A DNA stretch of 64,000 nt from Neomelitea salexigens DSM 19753. GTDB taxonomy: Bacteria > Pseudomonadota > Gammaproteobacteria > Pseudomonadales > Spongiibacteraceae. The translations under genes were made by a program, and so were the position numbers. Positions 46,605-54,862 of this stretch are shown here, piece by piece. The DNA is taken from NCBI RefSeq assembly GCF_000422345.1, contig NZ_AULP01000002.1, positions 62,001 to 126,000 on the forward strand, read 5' to 3'. The notes under the pieces are model-generated. The model was not told where the DNA came from. It did not search any database and was given only the letters and a program-made list of their open reading frames with translations. The first letter of the stretch is position 1. Each line of letters opens with the position of its first letter.

Positions 46605-48086
46605 CTACACGGCGATGGCGATGGTTTTGGTTTGCAGGTATTCCTCAAAGCCTTCCGGCCCCATTTCTCGCCCTACCCCGCTTTGCTTGTAGCCGCCAAA
46701 GGGCGCATCGGGGCCGAGGAAATTGCCACCATTGACGTTGACCGTGCCACTGCGAATTTTCCGCGCAAACGCCAAGGCTCGCTCTTCGCTGGCCGAGTAC
46801 ACCGAGCCCGATAAGCCGTAGATGGAGTCGTTACACAAGCGCAGCGCCTCAACTTCATCGTCATAGGGGATGACCACCAATACCGGCCCGAATATTTCCT
46901 CTTGCGCGATACGCATATCATTGCGCACATCGCTGAATATGGTCGGCTCGACAAAGTAGCCAGCGCGCGTGTGCGCGGGAATGCCGCCACCCAGTATCAG
47001 CCTCGCGCCTTCCTGTTTACCCAGCTCAATATATTCCAACACCCGCTGACGTTGACGCTCGCTGATCAGCGGCCCCTGCATTTCCCCGCTGGTATCGCTG
47101 CTGCCGTAAGACATGCCGCCAACATAGGCGCACAACAGCTCTTCGGCCTCCGCAAGTCGGCTACGCGGCACTAACAGACGAGTGGTAATCGCGCAGCCCT
47201 GACCGCTGTGCGCGCAGATCGCCAGCGACCCAAACAACGCCGTTGGCAGATCGGCGTCTTCGAGCAGCACCATTGCAGACTTGCCGCCCAGCTCCAAAAA
47301 CACCCGTTTAACCGTATCCGCGGCGTTGCGCATTACCTGCTTACCCACCGCCGTGGAGCCAGTAAACGACACCACATCGACACGCGGATCGCGGGTCATT
47401 GCATCGCCAATTTCGGCCGGGTCGCTAGCGGTGAGTACATTGAACACGCCGGGGGGCAGCTCGGCCTCGGCGGCAATGCGGCCAAGCAGAGATGCCGTCC
47501 ACGGCGTTTCGGCTGCGGCCTTAAGCACCACAGTACAGCCCGCGGCGAGGGCCGGCAGGCACTTAGCCAGGTTGATTTGAATGGGAAAATTCCACGGTGA
47601 TATAGCCGCCACCACGCCGGCGGCCTCCTTCACCACAAGGCGCCGACTGCGAACGCCCATCACCTCGTATTCACCGATGTCCCGCTGCCAGGGGAAGGAA
47701 GCCATATACTCCACAGGCCAGTTCGCCATCGCAATTGGTCCGTCGCACTGGGGGCCGTGAACGAAGAACTGGGTCGCGCCGGTTTCCTCGGCAACCGCTG
47801 CGCGCAGGGCATCGCGATGGCGGTTTAGGCCATCTACAAAGCGCTGCAAACAGGCGCGGCGTGCGGTGTGATTCGTCGACCAGTCGCTGTGATCAAAGGC
47901 ACGCCGCGCGGCGTCAATCGCTTCATCGGCATCGCGCAAGCTGGCATCGGCGGCAACCCCGAGCACCGTCTCGGTCAAGGGGCTGATATTCTCATACTGA
48001 CGACCGCCCTCGGCGGGGCGCAGCTCGCCATTAATATACAAGCGGCTCTCGCCGTGACTTGGCTGCCGGGTATCAGCAACGCCCAT
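46605..48086 (-). CDS. NAD-dependent aldehyde dehydrogenase
   Basis: The 493-residue enzyme has all ALDH signatures: SPWNFPIQINLAKCLPALAAG, the NAD loop FTGSTAVGKQ, catalytic Glu in LELGGKS and catalytic Cys in GQGCAITTRL. The C-terminal NGGNFLGPDAPFGGYKQSG block is also present. It would oxidise an aldehyde to the acid, fitting a pathway of P450 hydroxylation, alcohol oxidation, then aldehyde oxidation. Substrate unknown. Confidence 0.93.
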   Translation of the reverse strand: MGVADTRQPSHGESRLYINGELRPAEGGRQYENISPLTETVLGVAADASLRDADEAIDAARRAFDHSDWSTNHTARRACLQRFVDGLNRHRDALRAAVAEETGATQFFVHGPQCDGPIAMANWPVEYMASFPWQRDIGEYEVMGVRSRRLVVKEAAGVVAAISPWNFPIQINLAKCLPALAAGCTVVLKAAAETPWTASLLGRIAAEAELPPGVFNVLTASDPAEIGDAMTRDPRVDVVSFTGSTAVGKQVMRNAADTVKRVFLELGGKSAMVLLEDADLPTALFGSLAICAHSGQGCAITTRLLVPRSRLAEAEELLCAYVGGMSYGSSDTSGEMQGPLISERQRQRVLEYIELGKQEGARLILGGGIPAHTRAGYFVEPTIFSDVRNDMRIAQEEIFGPVLVVIPYDDEVEALRLCNDSIYGLSGSVYSASEERALAFARKIRSGTVNVNGGNFLGPDAPFGGYKQSGVGREMGPEGFEEYLQTKTIAIAV

Positions 48087-48104
48087 GGTGACCTCCTATT
48101 ATTG

Positions 48105-48986
48105 TTATTCGACGTCCGAGCGCGATATCGCCATAAAGACATCGTCGATATCTCGGCGCACCCTTTCAGTGAGCGGCAACGCCACATTGAGCTGCGCCGC
48201 CAAACTGATAGCGTGGTCCAGGTCTTTCTCCGCCAACGCCGCGAAAGGGCCAAACACCGCTCGCATATCCTCATCACTACAGGCGGCGCGCATACCGTCA
48301 CGACCGTCGATAAACTGCTTCATCATGGCGGTAATCACGCCATTGGCCTGCCCTACCTGATGCAGCGCATCGAGATCGGCACCGGCGCGTTTGACCAATT
48401 GCGCCGCTTCAGAGATCGCCGAAAAAGCGGCATAGTTCATCAGATTATTTGCCAGCTTCAGCACGGTTGCCTGCCCTGCCTCGCCAGCGTAAACCACCGT
48501 TTTACTCGTACACGCAAACATCGCCTGACAGCGCGATACTGCCGCTTCACTGCCGCCGGCCATAATACATAGCGTGGCATCCGCCGCTCCTGCAGCACCG
48601 CCGGTGATAGGGGCATCGACCAGCGCCAACCCTCGCTCAGCGGCATCCGCGGCCCAGCGCACGACACCGTCTCGGGTAACGGTGCTGTGAATGGCAATGA
48701 CGGTTTCGGGTGCAGCCTCCGCAAAAATACCGGCGTCGCCATAGAGCAGTTGCTCAACGTCCGCGTCATCGCGCACACACAGCGCGATCAGCGAGCAGTT
48801 GCGGGCCAGTTCCTCCGCACTTTCAGCAACGCGGGCGCCCAGCGCCTGCATTTCTGCCAGTGGCGCGGGGTCGAGATCGAATACCGACAAGGCAAGATGC
48901 TGTGACAATGCCTTGCGGGCAATATTGGCGCACATCGGTTTGCCAATGTTGCCCAGTCCAATAAAGCCGCACTGCACGGCGCTCAT
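48105..48986 (-). CDS. 3-hydroxyisobutyrate dehydrogenase-like oxidoreductase
   Basis: The 293-residue beta-hydroxyacid dehydrogenase has the Rossmann loop GFIGLGNIGKPMCANI, the substrate-binding DAPITGGAAGAADATL and the catalytic Lys segment KLANNLMNY. It would oxidise a 3-hydroxyacid (or reduce the semialdehyde) with NAD(P). Its ATG overlaps the P450 stop by four bases. Confidence 0.92.
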   Translation of the reverse strand: MSAVQCGFIGLGNIGKPMCANIARKALSQHLALSVFDLDPAPLAEMQALGARVAESAEELARNCSLIALCVRDDADVEQLLYGDAGIFAEAAPETVIAIHSTVTRDGVVRWAADAAERGLALVDAPITGGAAGAADATLCIMAGGSEAAVSRCQAMFACTSKTVVYAGEAGQATVLKLANNLMNYAAFSAISEAAQLVKRAGADLDALHQVGQANGVITAMMKQFIDGRDGMRAACSDEDMRAVFGPFAALAEKDLDHAISLAAQLNVALPLTERVRRDIDDVFMAISRSDVE

Positions 48987-50182
48987 TGCCCACCTGCCTG
49001 TCGCGGACGAAAACGCATTGGCAAGGTAGTAAAGCCGCGCACATTGGGGTTGTGAGTGCGGTCACTGCGCGAGAGATCCAGTTCGTAATCGGGAATCGCC
49101 TTTAGCAGCTCCTCGAAGCATACCCTGACCTCCAAGCGCGCCAACGCCGAACCCAGGCAGGCGTGGATGCCCACGCCGAAGGCCATGTGGTCGCGCGCCC
49201 CCCGGCATACGTCGTAGACGTCAGCATTTTCATAGCGCTCTTCGTCACGACTAGCGGAAATAATGCACAGTCCCACGCGCGCGCCAGCGGCAATTTTTTG
49301 CCCGCGAATCTCAATATCTTTGGTTACCGTTCGGCCGATCATTTGCGTAGAGCCGTCGTAGCGCAGAGTCTCCTCTACCGCATCGGCGATGCGGCTGGGG
49401 TCGTCGATCAACAACTGGCGCTGCTGCGGGTGCTGCCACAAGCGGTAGCCCATATTGCCGATCAACTTGGTGGTGGTTTCGTTGCCGGCAACCGCCAGCA
49501 AAATGCCAAAGCCAATGACATCGTCGTGAGTCATTTTGCCGTCTTTCTCAGCCTGCAGAACGCAGCTAAACATATCGTCGGGATCGAAGGGCTGGTCAGC
49601 CAACTGCCGGGACAGGTCGTCAAAATACCCGGCCAATTTAAAATAGGCGTTGACGTTCGCCTCGCTGATCTCGAACTGGCCGTCTTCCCGGTAGATCAGC
49701 TCATCTGCCCAGGTGCGCACCGCGGCTTGATCCGCCTCGGGCACATGAATCATGGTGGAGATCACGTCCATCGGCAGAATGGCGCTGAAGTCCTGAATCA
49801 GGTCCATTTCCCCGCGCGGCAGATGAGGCGCGATCAGCGAACGGGCCTTTTGCCGCGTGTAGTCTTCAAGGGCGGCAATACGCTGGGGCACCATCAGACC
49901 CGATAGCAGTTTGCGAATACGCGTATGGTCCGGCGGGTCCATATTAATAAACATCGGGTAGCCCGCCGACGCACTTTGGTCTGACTCCAAGGCCGGGCCA
50001 TTGATGCTGCTGAAGGTTTTAAAATCGCGAAAGGCGTTAAAACAGTCCTCCCATTTGCTCAGCAGCCAAAAACCGTGCTCGGCGTTGTAGTAAACCGGCG
50101 CTTCGGCCCGCAGGCGCTGGTAGTAGGGATAGGGGTCTTCATGAACCGCATGAGAATAGGGATTGAACTCCACCGCCGTCAT
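48983..50182 (-). CDS. Cytochrome P450
   Basis: From ATG 50182 (MTAVEFNPYSHAVHEDPYPYY) this is a 399-residue soluble bacterial P450. It has the I-helix AGNETT (232-237), the K-helix ETLR (271-274) and the heme-binding loop FGVGIHACLG with Cys342. It hydroxylates an unidentified substrate with electrons from the 2Fe-2S ferredoxin of the same operon. It is first in an eight-gene minus-strand operon and divergent from the tandem-MarR regulator. Substrate class is not predictable from these motifs. Confidence 0.94.
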   Translation of the reverse strand: MTAVEFNPYSHAVHEDPYPYYQRLRAEAPVYYNAEHGFWLLSKWEDCFNAFRDFKTFSSINGPALESDQSASAGYPMFINMDPPDHTRIRKLLSGLMVPQRIAALEDYTRQKARSLIAPHLPRGEMDLIQDFSAILPMDVISTMIHVPEADQAAVRTWADELIYREDGQFEISEANVNAYFKLAGYFDDLSRQLADQPFDPDDMFSCVLQAEKDGKMTHDDVIGFGILLAVAGNETTTKLIGNMGYRLWQHPQQRQLLIDDPSRIADAVEETLRYDGSTQMIGRTVTKDIEIRGQKIAAGARVGLCIISASRDEERYENADVYDVCRGARDHMAFGVGIHACLGSALARLEVRVCFEELLKAIPDYELDLSRSDRTHNPNVRGFTTLPMRFRPRQAGGQ

Positions 50183-50235
50183 CGCGCACTCCTTATCATT
50201 ATTATTGATGAGTACGCTAGCACAGCCCCACACAA

Positions 50236-50284
50236 AAGGTAAATACACTAAATATATTTTAATAAATATGTGTTACATTAATTG
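50236..50284. promoter_or_regulatory. AT-rich divergent promoter/operator region
   Basis: Between the P450 and MarR-type starts (50183-50313) lies a sharply AT-rich tract (from GGTAAATACACTAAATATA to GTGTTACATTAATT) with ACAC and GTGT at the two sides of an AT core. It is the likely promoter and operator for both genes. I cannot define exact -35/-10 boxes with certainty. Confidence 0.5.
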
Positions 50285-50313
50285 GCGCTACAGAATTAAC
50301 AGGCGCCCAGGCC

Positions 50314-51399
50314 ATGCTACAGACGTCAACCGCACTCGAGCGGTTTCGCAACAACCCGCTCAAACAACTGAATGCCCTAAGCAATGACTGCGAACAACGC
50401 ACCATGCAGGGCTTAGCCGCACAGGGGTTCACGAAATTAGCCATGCACTTCGCCGCGCCGATGAGCTTACTGGGCCAACGCCCACATCGGCTCACCGAGC
50501 TAGCCCAGCGCCTGGCAATGAGTAAACAGCTTTGCCTACAGAGCCTGCGCCCTTTGAGCGAGGCCGGGTATATCGCGCGCCAAGCCGACCCGCTCGACAA
50601 ACGCGCAAAGCTGATTGCCCTCAGCCCGCGCGGCAATCAGCTTATTGCTGCAGCAAACCAACAGTTGGCCGACGTCAATGAGCGTTATGTGGCGCAGCTC
50701 GGCAGCACTGAGATGGCGTTTTTGAGCCGCTATGCTCAGCGGGTTTGCATTGAGATGGCCGTGCCCGGCTTTGAACCGAACCGGACTGACATTGATGAAC
50801 ATCTGCCTTTTTCGATGCTGATCGGCATGATCAACCGAAGCCTGCAGCGTCACCTGATGCAGGGCACCATTGCCCGCGGCCACCCACATTTGCAAATGAC
50901 TCACGGCCAGGTGCTCGCCTGCCTGGCCCCAGAGGGCAGCAGTGTTGGCAAACTGGCACAGGCCAATGGCGTATCCAGCCAGGCCATTTCTCGCGTCGCG
51001 CGCCAGCTTGATGAATTGGGCTATGTCGAGCGCCATAGTGACCCCACTGACGGACGCAGCCAGCGCCTTCACCTGACTGAAACCGGCGTTGAGTTAATAG
51101 ACGATGCGGTATCAGTTATGACGGAACTTGAGCGGCGTCTGCAACACCGCCTGGGTGACGGCGACTTCCAGCGCTTCTGCAAGGCCCTGCAGACGCTTAG
51201 CGGCGCCGAGCCGCAGGCTAAGGTGGATGTGGCGGCGCCGCTAAGCGTCCCCGAGTTGCTGACTTACGCCGCGGACTTACTGGATAAGGGCCGGCCGAGC
51301 GCCGACCTGAATGCCGCCGTCGAAAAGCGCCTGGGAGGCGAAGCGCAAACGCAGCTGAATGAATTACTCCGCCTTGCTGTCGGGACTCCCGTAGGGTGA
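50314..51399 (+). CDS. Tandem MarR-domain transcriptional regulator
   Basis: The 361-residue protein holds two complete MarR winged-helix domains. The first has recognition helix region LTELAQRLAMSKQLCLQSL and wing DPLDKRAKLIALSPRG (92-107). The second has VGKLAQANGVSSQAISRVAR and wing DPTDGRSQRLHLTETG (243-258). Normal MarR proteins have about 150 residues and dimerise; here one chain carries both halves. It is divergent from the P450 operon and probably regulates it. Its last 36 bases overlap the convergent Na/Pi cotransporter gene. Confidence 0.88.
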   Translation: MLQTSTALERFRNNPLKQLNALSNDCEQRTMQGLAAQGFTKLAMHFAAPMSLLGQRPHRLTELAQRLAMSKQLCLQSLRPLSEAGYIARQADPLDKRAKLIALSPRGNQLIAAANQQLADVNERYVAQLGSTEMAFLSRYAQRVCIEMAVPGFEPNRTDIDEHLPFSMLIGMINRSLQRHLMQGTIARGHPHLQMTHGQVLACLAPEGSSVGKLAQANGVSSQAISRVARQLDELGYVERHSDPTDGRSQRLHLTETGVELIDDAVSVMTELERRLQHRLGDGDFQRFCKALQTLSGAEPQAKVDVAAPLSVPELLTYAADLLDKGRPSADLNAAVEKRLGGEAQTQLNELLRLAVGTPVG

Positions 51400-52968
51400 G
51401 AGCTTGTGCAATTGATCCAGGTAGACAAAGATTTTCGCGAAGTGGCGCGATGAGCGCCGCTGCCAGCGCAGCGCATCCAGATACAAATCGCCATTAACGG
51501 TATTCTCATTGCCCGACGCAATTTCTGCCATCAGCGCTTCGCGGGCGGACTCGGTCTCTTCCTCACAGCGCTCAGCAAACGCCGATGCAGCGGCAGCCAC
51601 GTTATCGGGTTCGTCTGTTAAGCGTTTTACGAGCTGCCGGCAACCGTCTTCAAAAACCACACCGGAGTGCAGTGGCGGCCCTTTTTTCTGCCAGCGCTGA
51701 GCCGTTTCGCGATCCGCCATGCGCAGGTGCAGGCGCTGCATATGATCAATGACGTGCATACACGCCAACAGGCGCTGCCAGCTGTCCGGAGTGTCTGGCC
51801 GGAGGTGAATATCGTCTACATAGCGCTGGCAGCGTTCTATGGCATCATCCAGCTCGCGATGGCGCTCGAGCTTGGCTGATGGCTGGTCGCGCAGCAGAGC
51901 AATGCAATATTGCAGCTGCGCTTCAACCAGTGAGCGCAAACTGCGCCGCACAGCTTCCAGGGCAATCGCGGGATCTTTCAACAATTGCTTGTCCAAATGC
52001 CCGGTGAATTGCTCCTGCGCCTCCGGCACCAGCCAGAGCATAAAGCGCGCAAACTGGCCCGCCAGTGGCAACACCAAAATAACGCCGAGCAGATTAAACA
52101 AACTGTGAAATGCCACCAGGGCAACCTCAGCCTGCTCGTATATCGTCCCGGGGGCCCACCATTGCCAAAGCGCAACGTAAGGCAGCAGCATGAGGAACGC
52201 AGCAAGCCCTGTGAACACGTTGTACACCACATGGGAGTAGCCCGTCCGCCGAGTTTCAGCAGACCCGCCCAGGGTGGCAAAAAGCGCCGTTGCAGTGGTG
52301 CCAACGTCCATACCAATTACCATCGCGGCAGCCTGTTCAAACTCCAAAGCGCCGCTATGCACCGCGGTTAACGCGGTAGCCACACCCGCACTGGAGGATT
52401 GGGTAATCAGCGTAATTAGCGCCCCCAGCAACAACAGCTGGAGACGCCCGAGCCAATTATTCTCGGGGAAGTTGTCCGGGGTAATACGCCCCTCTAAGCC
52501 AGACATGCCCGCTTGCATCGCGTCGATACCGACAAAGATAAGACCAAAGCCCGCAAGTGCCAGCCCGGCGGCACGCCAGCGCCCCCTACCAAATAATTGC
52601 GCCAGGGCGCCAGCGAGAATACAGGGCAATAACAGCGTATTCAGTTCGAGCTTGAAGCCCAGCAGGGCAACCATCCAGCCCGTAATGGTGGTACCGAGGT
52701 TGGCACCAAATATCACCCCAAGAGCCTGGGGGTAGCTCAATAAGCCCGCGCCAACAAAACCCACTGCCGCCACCGTTGTTGCGCTGGAAGACTGCAGAAT
52801 TGCCGTGGTTGCTGCGCCGGTGAAGGCGCCACTAGTCGGGCTGCGGGTAAAGCGCGAAAGCGCCCGGTGCAGGGCATCGCCAGCCAGTGCTTTGAGGCCG
52901 TCGGTCATCAGGATAATGCCGACTAAAAACAGGCCGAGGCCGCCTGCTAATTCCATCCATTGGTTCAC
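51364..52968 (-). CDS. Na/Pi cotransporter family protein (NptA type)
   Basis: The 534-residue protein has two inverted membrane repeats with the signature QSSS motifs (AILQSSSATTVAAVGF and LITQSSSAGVATALTA), about nine helices. A C-terminal PhoU-like helical cytosolic domain follows (about 340-534). It probably imports phosphate with sodium or regulates phosphate flux. Its 3' end overlaps the tandem-MarR gene tail to tail by 36 bases. Confidence 0.9.
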   Translation of the reverse strand: MNQWMELAGGLGLFLVGIILMTDGLKALAGDALHRALSRFTRSPTSGAFTGAATTAILQSSSATTVAAVGFVGAGLLSYPQALGVIFGANLGTTITGWMVALLGFKLELNTLLLPCILAGALAQLFGRGRWRAAGLALAGFGLIFVGIDAMQAGMSGLEGRITPDNFPENNWLGRLQLLLLGALITLITQSSSAGVATALTAVHSGALEFEQAAAMVIGMDVGTTATALFATLGGSAETRRTGYSHVVYNVFTGLAAFLMLLPYVALWQWWAPGTIYEQAEVALVAFHSLFNLLGVILVLPLAGQFARFMLWLVPEAQEQFTGHLDKQLLKDPAIALEAVRRSLRSLVEAQLQYCIALLRDQPSAKLERHRELDDAIERCQRYVDDIHLRPDTPDSWQRLLACMHVIDHMQRLHLRMADRETAQRWQKKGPPLHSGVVFEDGCRQLVKRLTDEPDNVAAAASAFAERCEEETESAREALMAEIASGNENTVNGDLYLDALRWQRRSSRHFAKIFVYLDQLHKLSPYGSPDSKAE

Positions 52969-53045
52969 ATTGAAACGCCTTTAAACGATCGCTGTATTTT
53001 GCCGATAACAACGCGCCATTTATTCCCCGTAATTTTACTTAGGGC

Positions 53046-53489
53046 CTAGGCACGAGCGAGTATCCGGTCGAGCTGATTGGCGAAGGCTTGTTTCTCGCGC
53101 TGGCCATAGGCGCTTTGCCCCCCGCTCTGAATACCGGAGGACCGCAGCGTCTCCATAAAGTCGCGCATATTGAGCCGACTGCGAATATTGTCAGCGGTAT
53201 AGCGCTCACCCCGGGGATTAAGGGCCACAGCCCCTTTTTCAACCACTTCTGCGGCGAGGGGAATGTCACTGGTAATGACTAAGTCACCCTGTTCGCAGCG
53301 ACGCACAATTTCATTATCGGCAACATCAAAACCGGCACTCACCTGAACCGCTGTAATATTAGGTAGCGGCGGCACTCGCAGCATTTGATTCGCCACCAAG
53401 GTTAAGGCGACCCCGGTGCGCTCGGCCGCTTTAAATAAGATGTCTCTGACCACCACCGGGCAGGCATCGGCATCAACCCAGATTTTCAT
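53046..53489 (-). CDS. YaiI/YqxD family protein (DUF188)
   Basis: From ATG 53489, after GGAG at the correct distance, the 147-residue protein begins [18 protein letters not shown], the DUF188 signature, a PIN-like/NYN nuclease-type fold. It also has the acidic motif [17 protein letters not shown] and [16 protein letters not shown]. Function is not established for the family. Upstream frames to 53558 are not supported. It is divergent from the DCC-type gene. Confidence 0.9.
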   Translation of the reverse strand: MKIWVDADACPVVVRDILFKAAERTGVALTLVANQMLRVPPLPNITAVQVSAGFDVADNEIVRRCEQGDLVITSDIPLAAEVVEKGAVALNPRGERYTADNIRSRLNMRDFMETLRSSGIQSGGQSAYGQREKQAFANQLDRILARA

Positions 53490-53584
53490 TTTGGCTTTCT
53501 CCGGCATTTCGTTATAGCGTGTCAGGCATCGCTTTGACCTGGCGCTTCGTACAGACACTGAGCACCTTACTGTGGAAAGAAATT

Positions 53585-53995
53585 ATGACGCGATTGACCC
53601 TATTTTACGATGGCCGATGCCCCTTGTGTGTCGCGGAAATGACGCGACTCGCTGCCCTGGACGGTCGCCGCGCATTGGCCTTTGAAGACATCAACGGCGA
53701 GGACTTCGCTCGCCGCTACCCCAGCATCGACCCCGTTGCGGCCAACCGAGTGTTACACGGCTGGGATGAAAACGGCTCGTTATTACTCGGCCTGGATGTG
53801 AGCTGCCGCGCCTGGCAGCTGGTAGGCAAACACCGCTGGATGGCCGCACTGCGCTGGCCGCTCATTCGCCCCCTAGCCGACCTCGGCTATCGTGTGTTCG
53901 CTCGACACCGCTATTTCTTTTCCCGCCTGTTTACCGGCCAGCCACGCTGCACCGAGCGCTGTGCCATCATTGAACACCGCCGCCATGAACCCTAA
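53585..53995 (+). CDS. DCC family thiol-disulfide protein (DUF393)
   Basis: The 136-residue protein starts MTRLTLFYDGRCPLCVAEMTRL with the DUF393 signature DGxCxxC, where CPLC is a thioredoxin-like dithiol. A conserved HGWDENG segment and a C-terminal membrane-proximal Arg-rich part follow. Specific substrates are unknown. It overlaps the SDR gene by 11 bases, so the two are probably cotranscribed. Confidence 0.85.
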   Translation: MTRLTLFYDGRCPLCVAEMTRLAALDGRRALAFEDINGEDFARRYPSIDPVAANRVLHGWDENGSLLLGLDVSCRAWQLVGKHRWMAALRWPLIRPLADLGYRVFARHRYFFSRLFTGQPRCTERCAIIEHRRHEP

Positions 53996-54713
53996 GCGCG
54001 CACTGGTGGTTGGCGGCAACAGCGCTATTGCGCAGGCGCTGATTCAGACATTACTCGGCGACCAAGACTTTGGCGGCATACACGTCTTTAGTCGCCACCC
54101 CAGCGCCGCCAACTGCGATGACCCGCGGCTGCACTGGCACTGCGGCGACTACAGCGCGGACGGCCTCGCTGCGTGGGCAGACTCTTTGGCGGAGCATACT
54201 GGCACCATCTCTCGCGTATTTATTTGCAATGGCGTGCTGCACGACGACGCTGGCCAACCTGAGAAACGCCTCGAAGACATTAGCGCCGATACGCTGCTGG
54301 CGCGACTGCACAGCAACACCGTAACCCCCATGTTGGCCATTCAAGCGCTACTCCCCGTGCTGCGCGGCCCTCAGCCTTGCGTGGTAGCCGTTCTCAGCGC
54401 CCGAATCGGCAGCATTGGCGATAATCAGCTGGGTGGTTGGTACAGTTACCGCGCCTCCAAGGCGGCGTTGAACATGTTGTTGAAAACCGCCAGCATCGAA
54501 TTCACTCGCCGTGCGAAGAACCTGAAATTGCTATCCTTCCACCCGGGCACGACCGACTCACCACTGTCAGCGCCTTTCCAGCGCCGCGTCCCAGACGGCA
54601 AGTTATTCACCCCTCAGTTCGTCGCCGAACGCCTGTTGAGCCTCTGCGCCGCCCTCCCCCACGACGGCCAGCTCAGTTACATCGATTGGCAGGGAAAAGC
54701 CATCGACTGGTAA
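53985..54713 (+). CDS. SDR family oxidoreductase (C-factor-like)
   Basis: The 242-residue protein starts MNPKRALVVGGNSAIAQAL with a Rossmann loop variant, then FICNGVLH, a catalytic Ser in VLSARIGSIGDN and YRASK. It resembles the CsgA/C-factor type short-chain dehydrogenases found beside DUF393 genes. The substrate is unknown. ATG 53985 lies inside the end of the preceding gene. Confidence 0.85.
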   Translation: MNPKRALVVGGNSAIAQALIQTLLGDQDFGGIHVFSRHPSAANCDDPRLHWHCGDYSADGLAAWADSLAEHTGTISRVFICNGVLHDDAGQPEKRLEDISADTLLARLHSNTVTPMLAIQALLPVLRGPQPCVVAVLSARIGSIGDNQLGGWYSYRASKAALNMLLKTASIEFTRRAKNLKLLSFHPGTTDSPLSAPFQRRVPDGKLFTPQFVAERLLSLCAALPHDGQLSYIDWQGKAIDW

Positions 54714-54862
54714 CGGCCGTGGAAACTACGCATGTTCGACAGTGCAAGTGCACACTAGCATTACAGGTGTTATTGCCACGGCGTTTGATGTACTGACGAG
54801 ACAGGGAGTTCGGGTACCGCACAGCCGCGGCGTCGTTATTGGCCGGTGCTCAGGGAGCAGTC

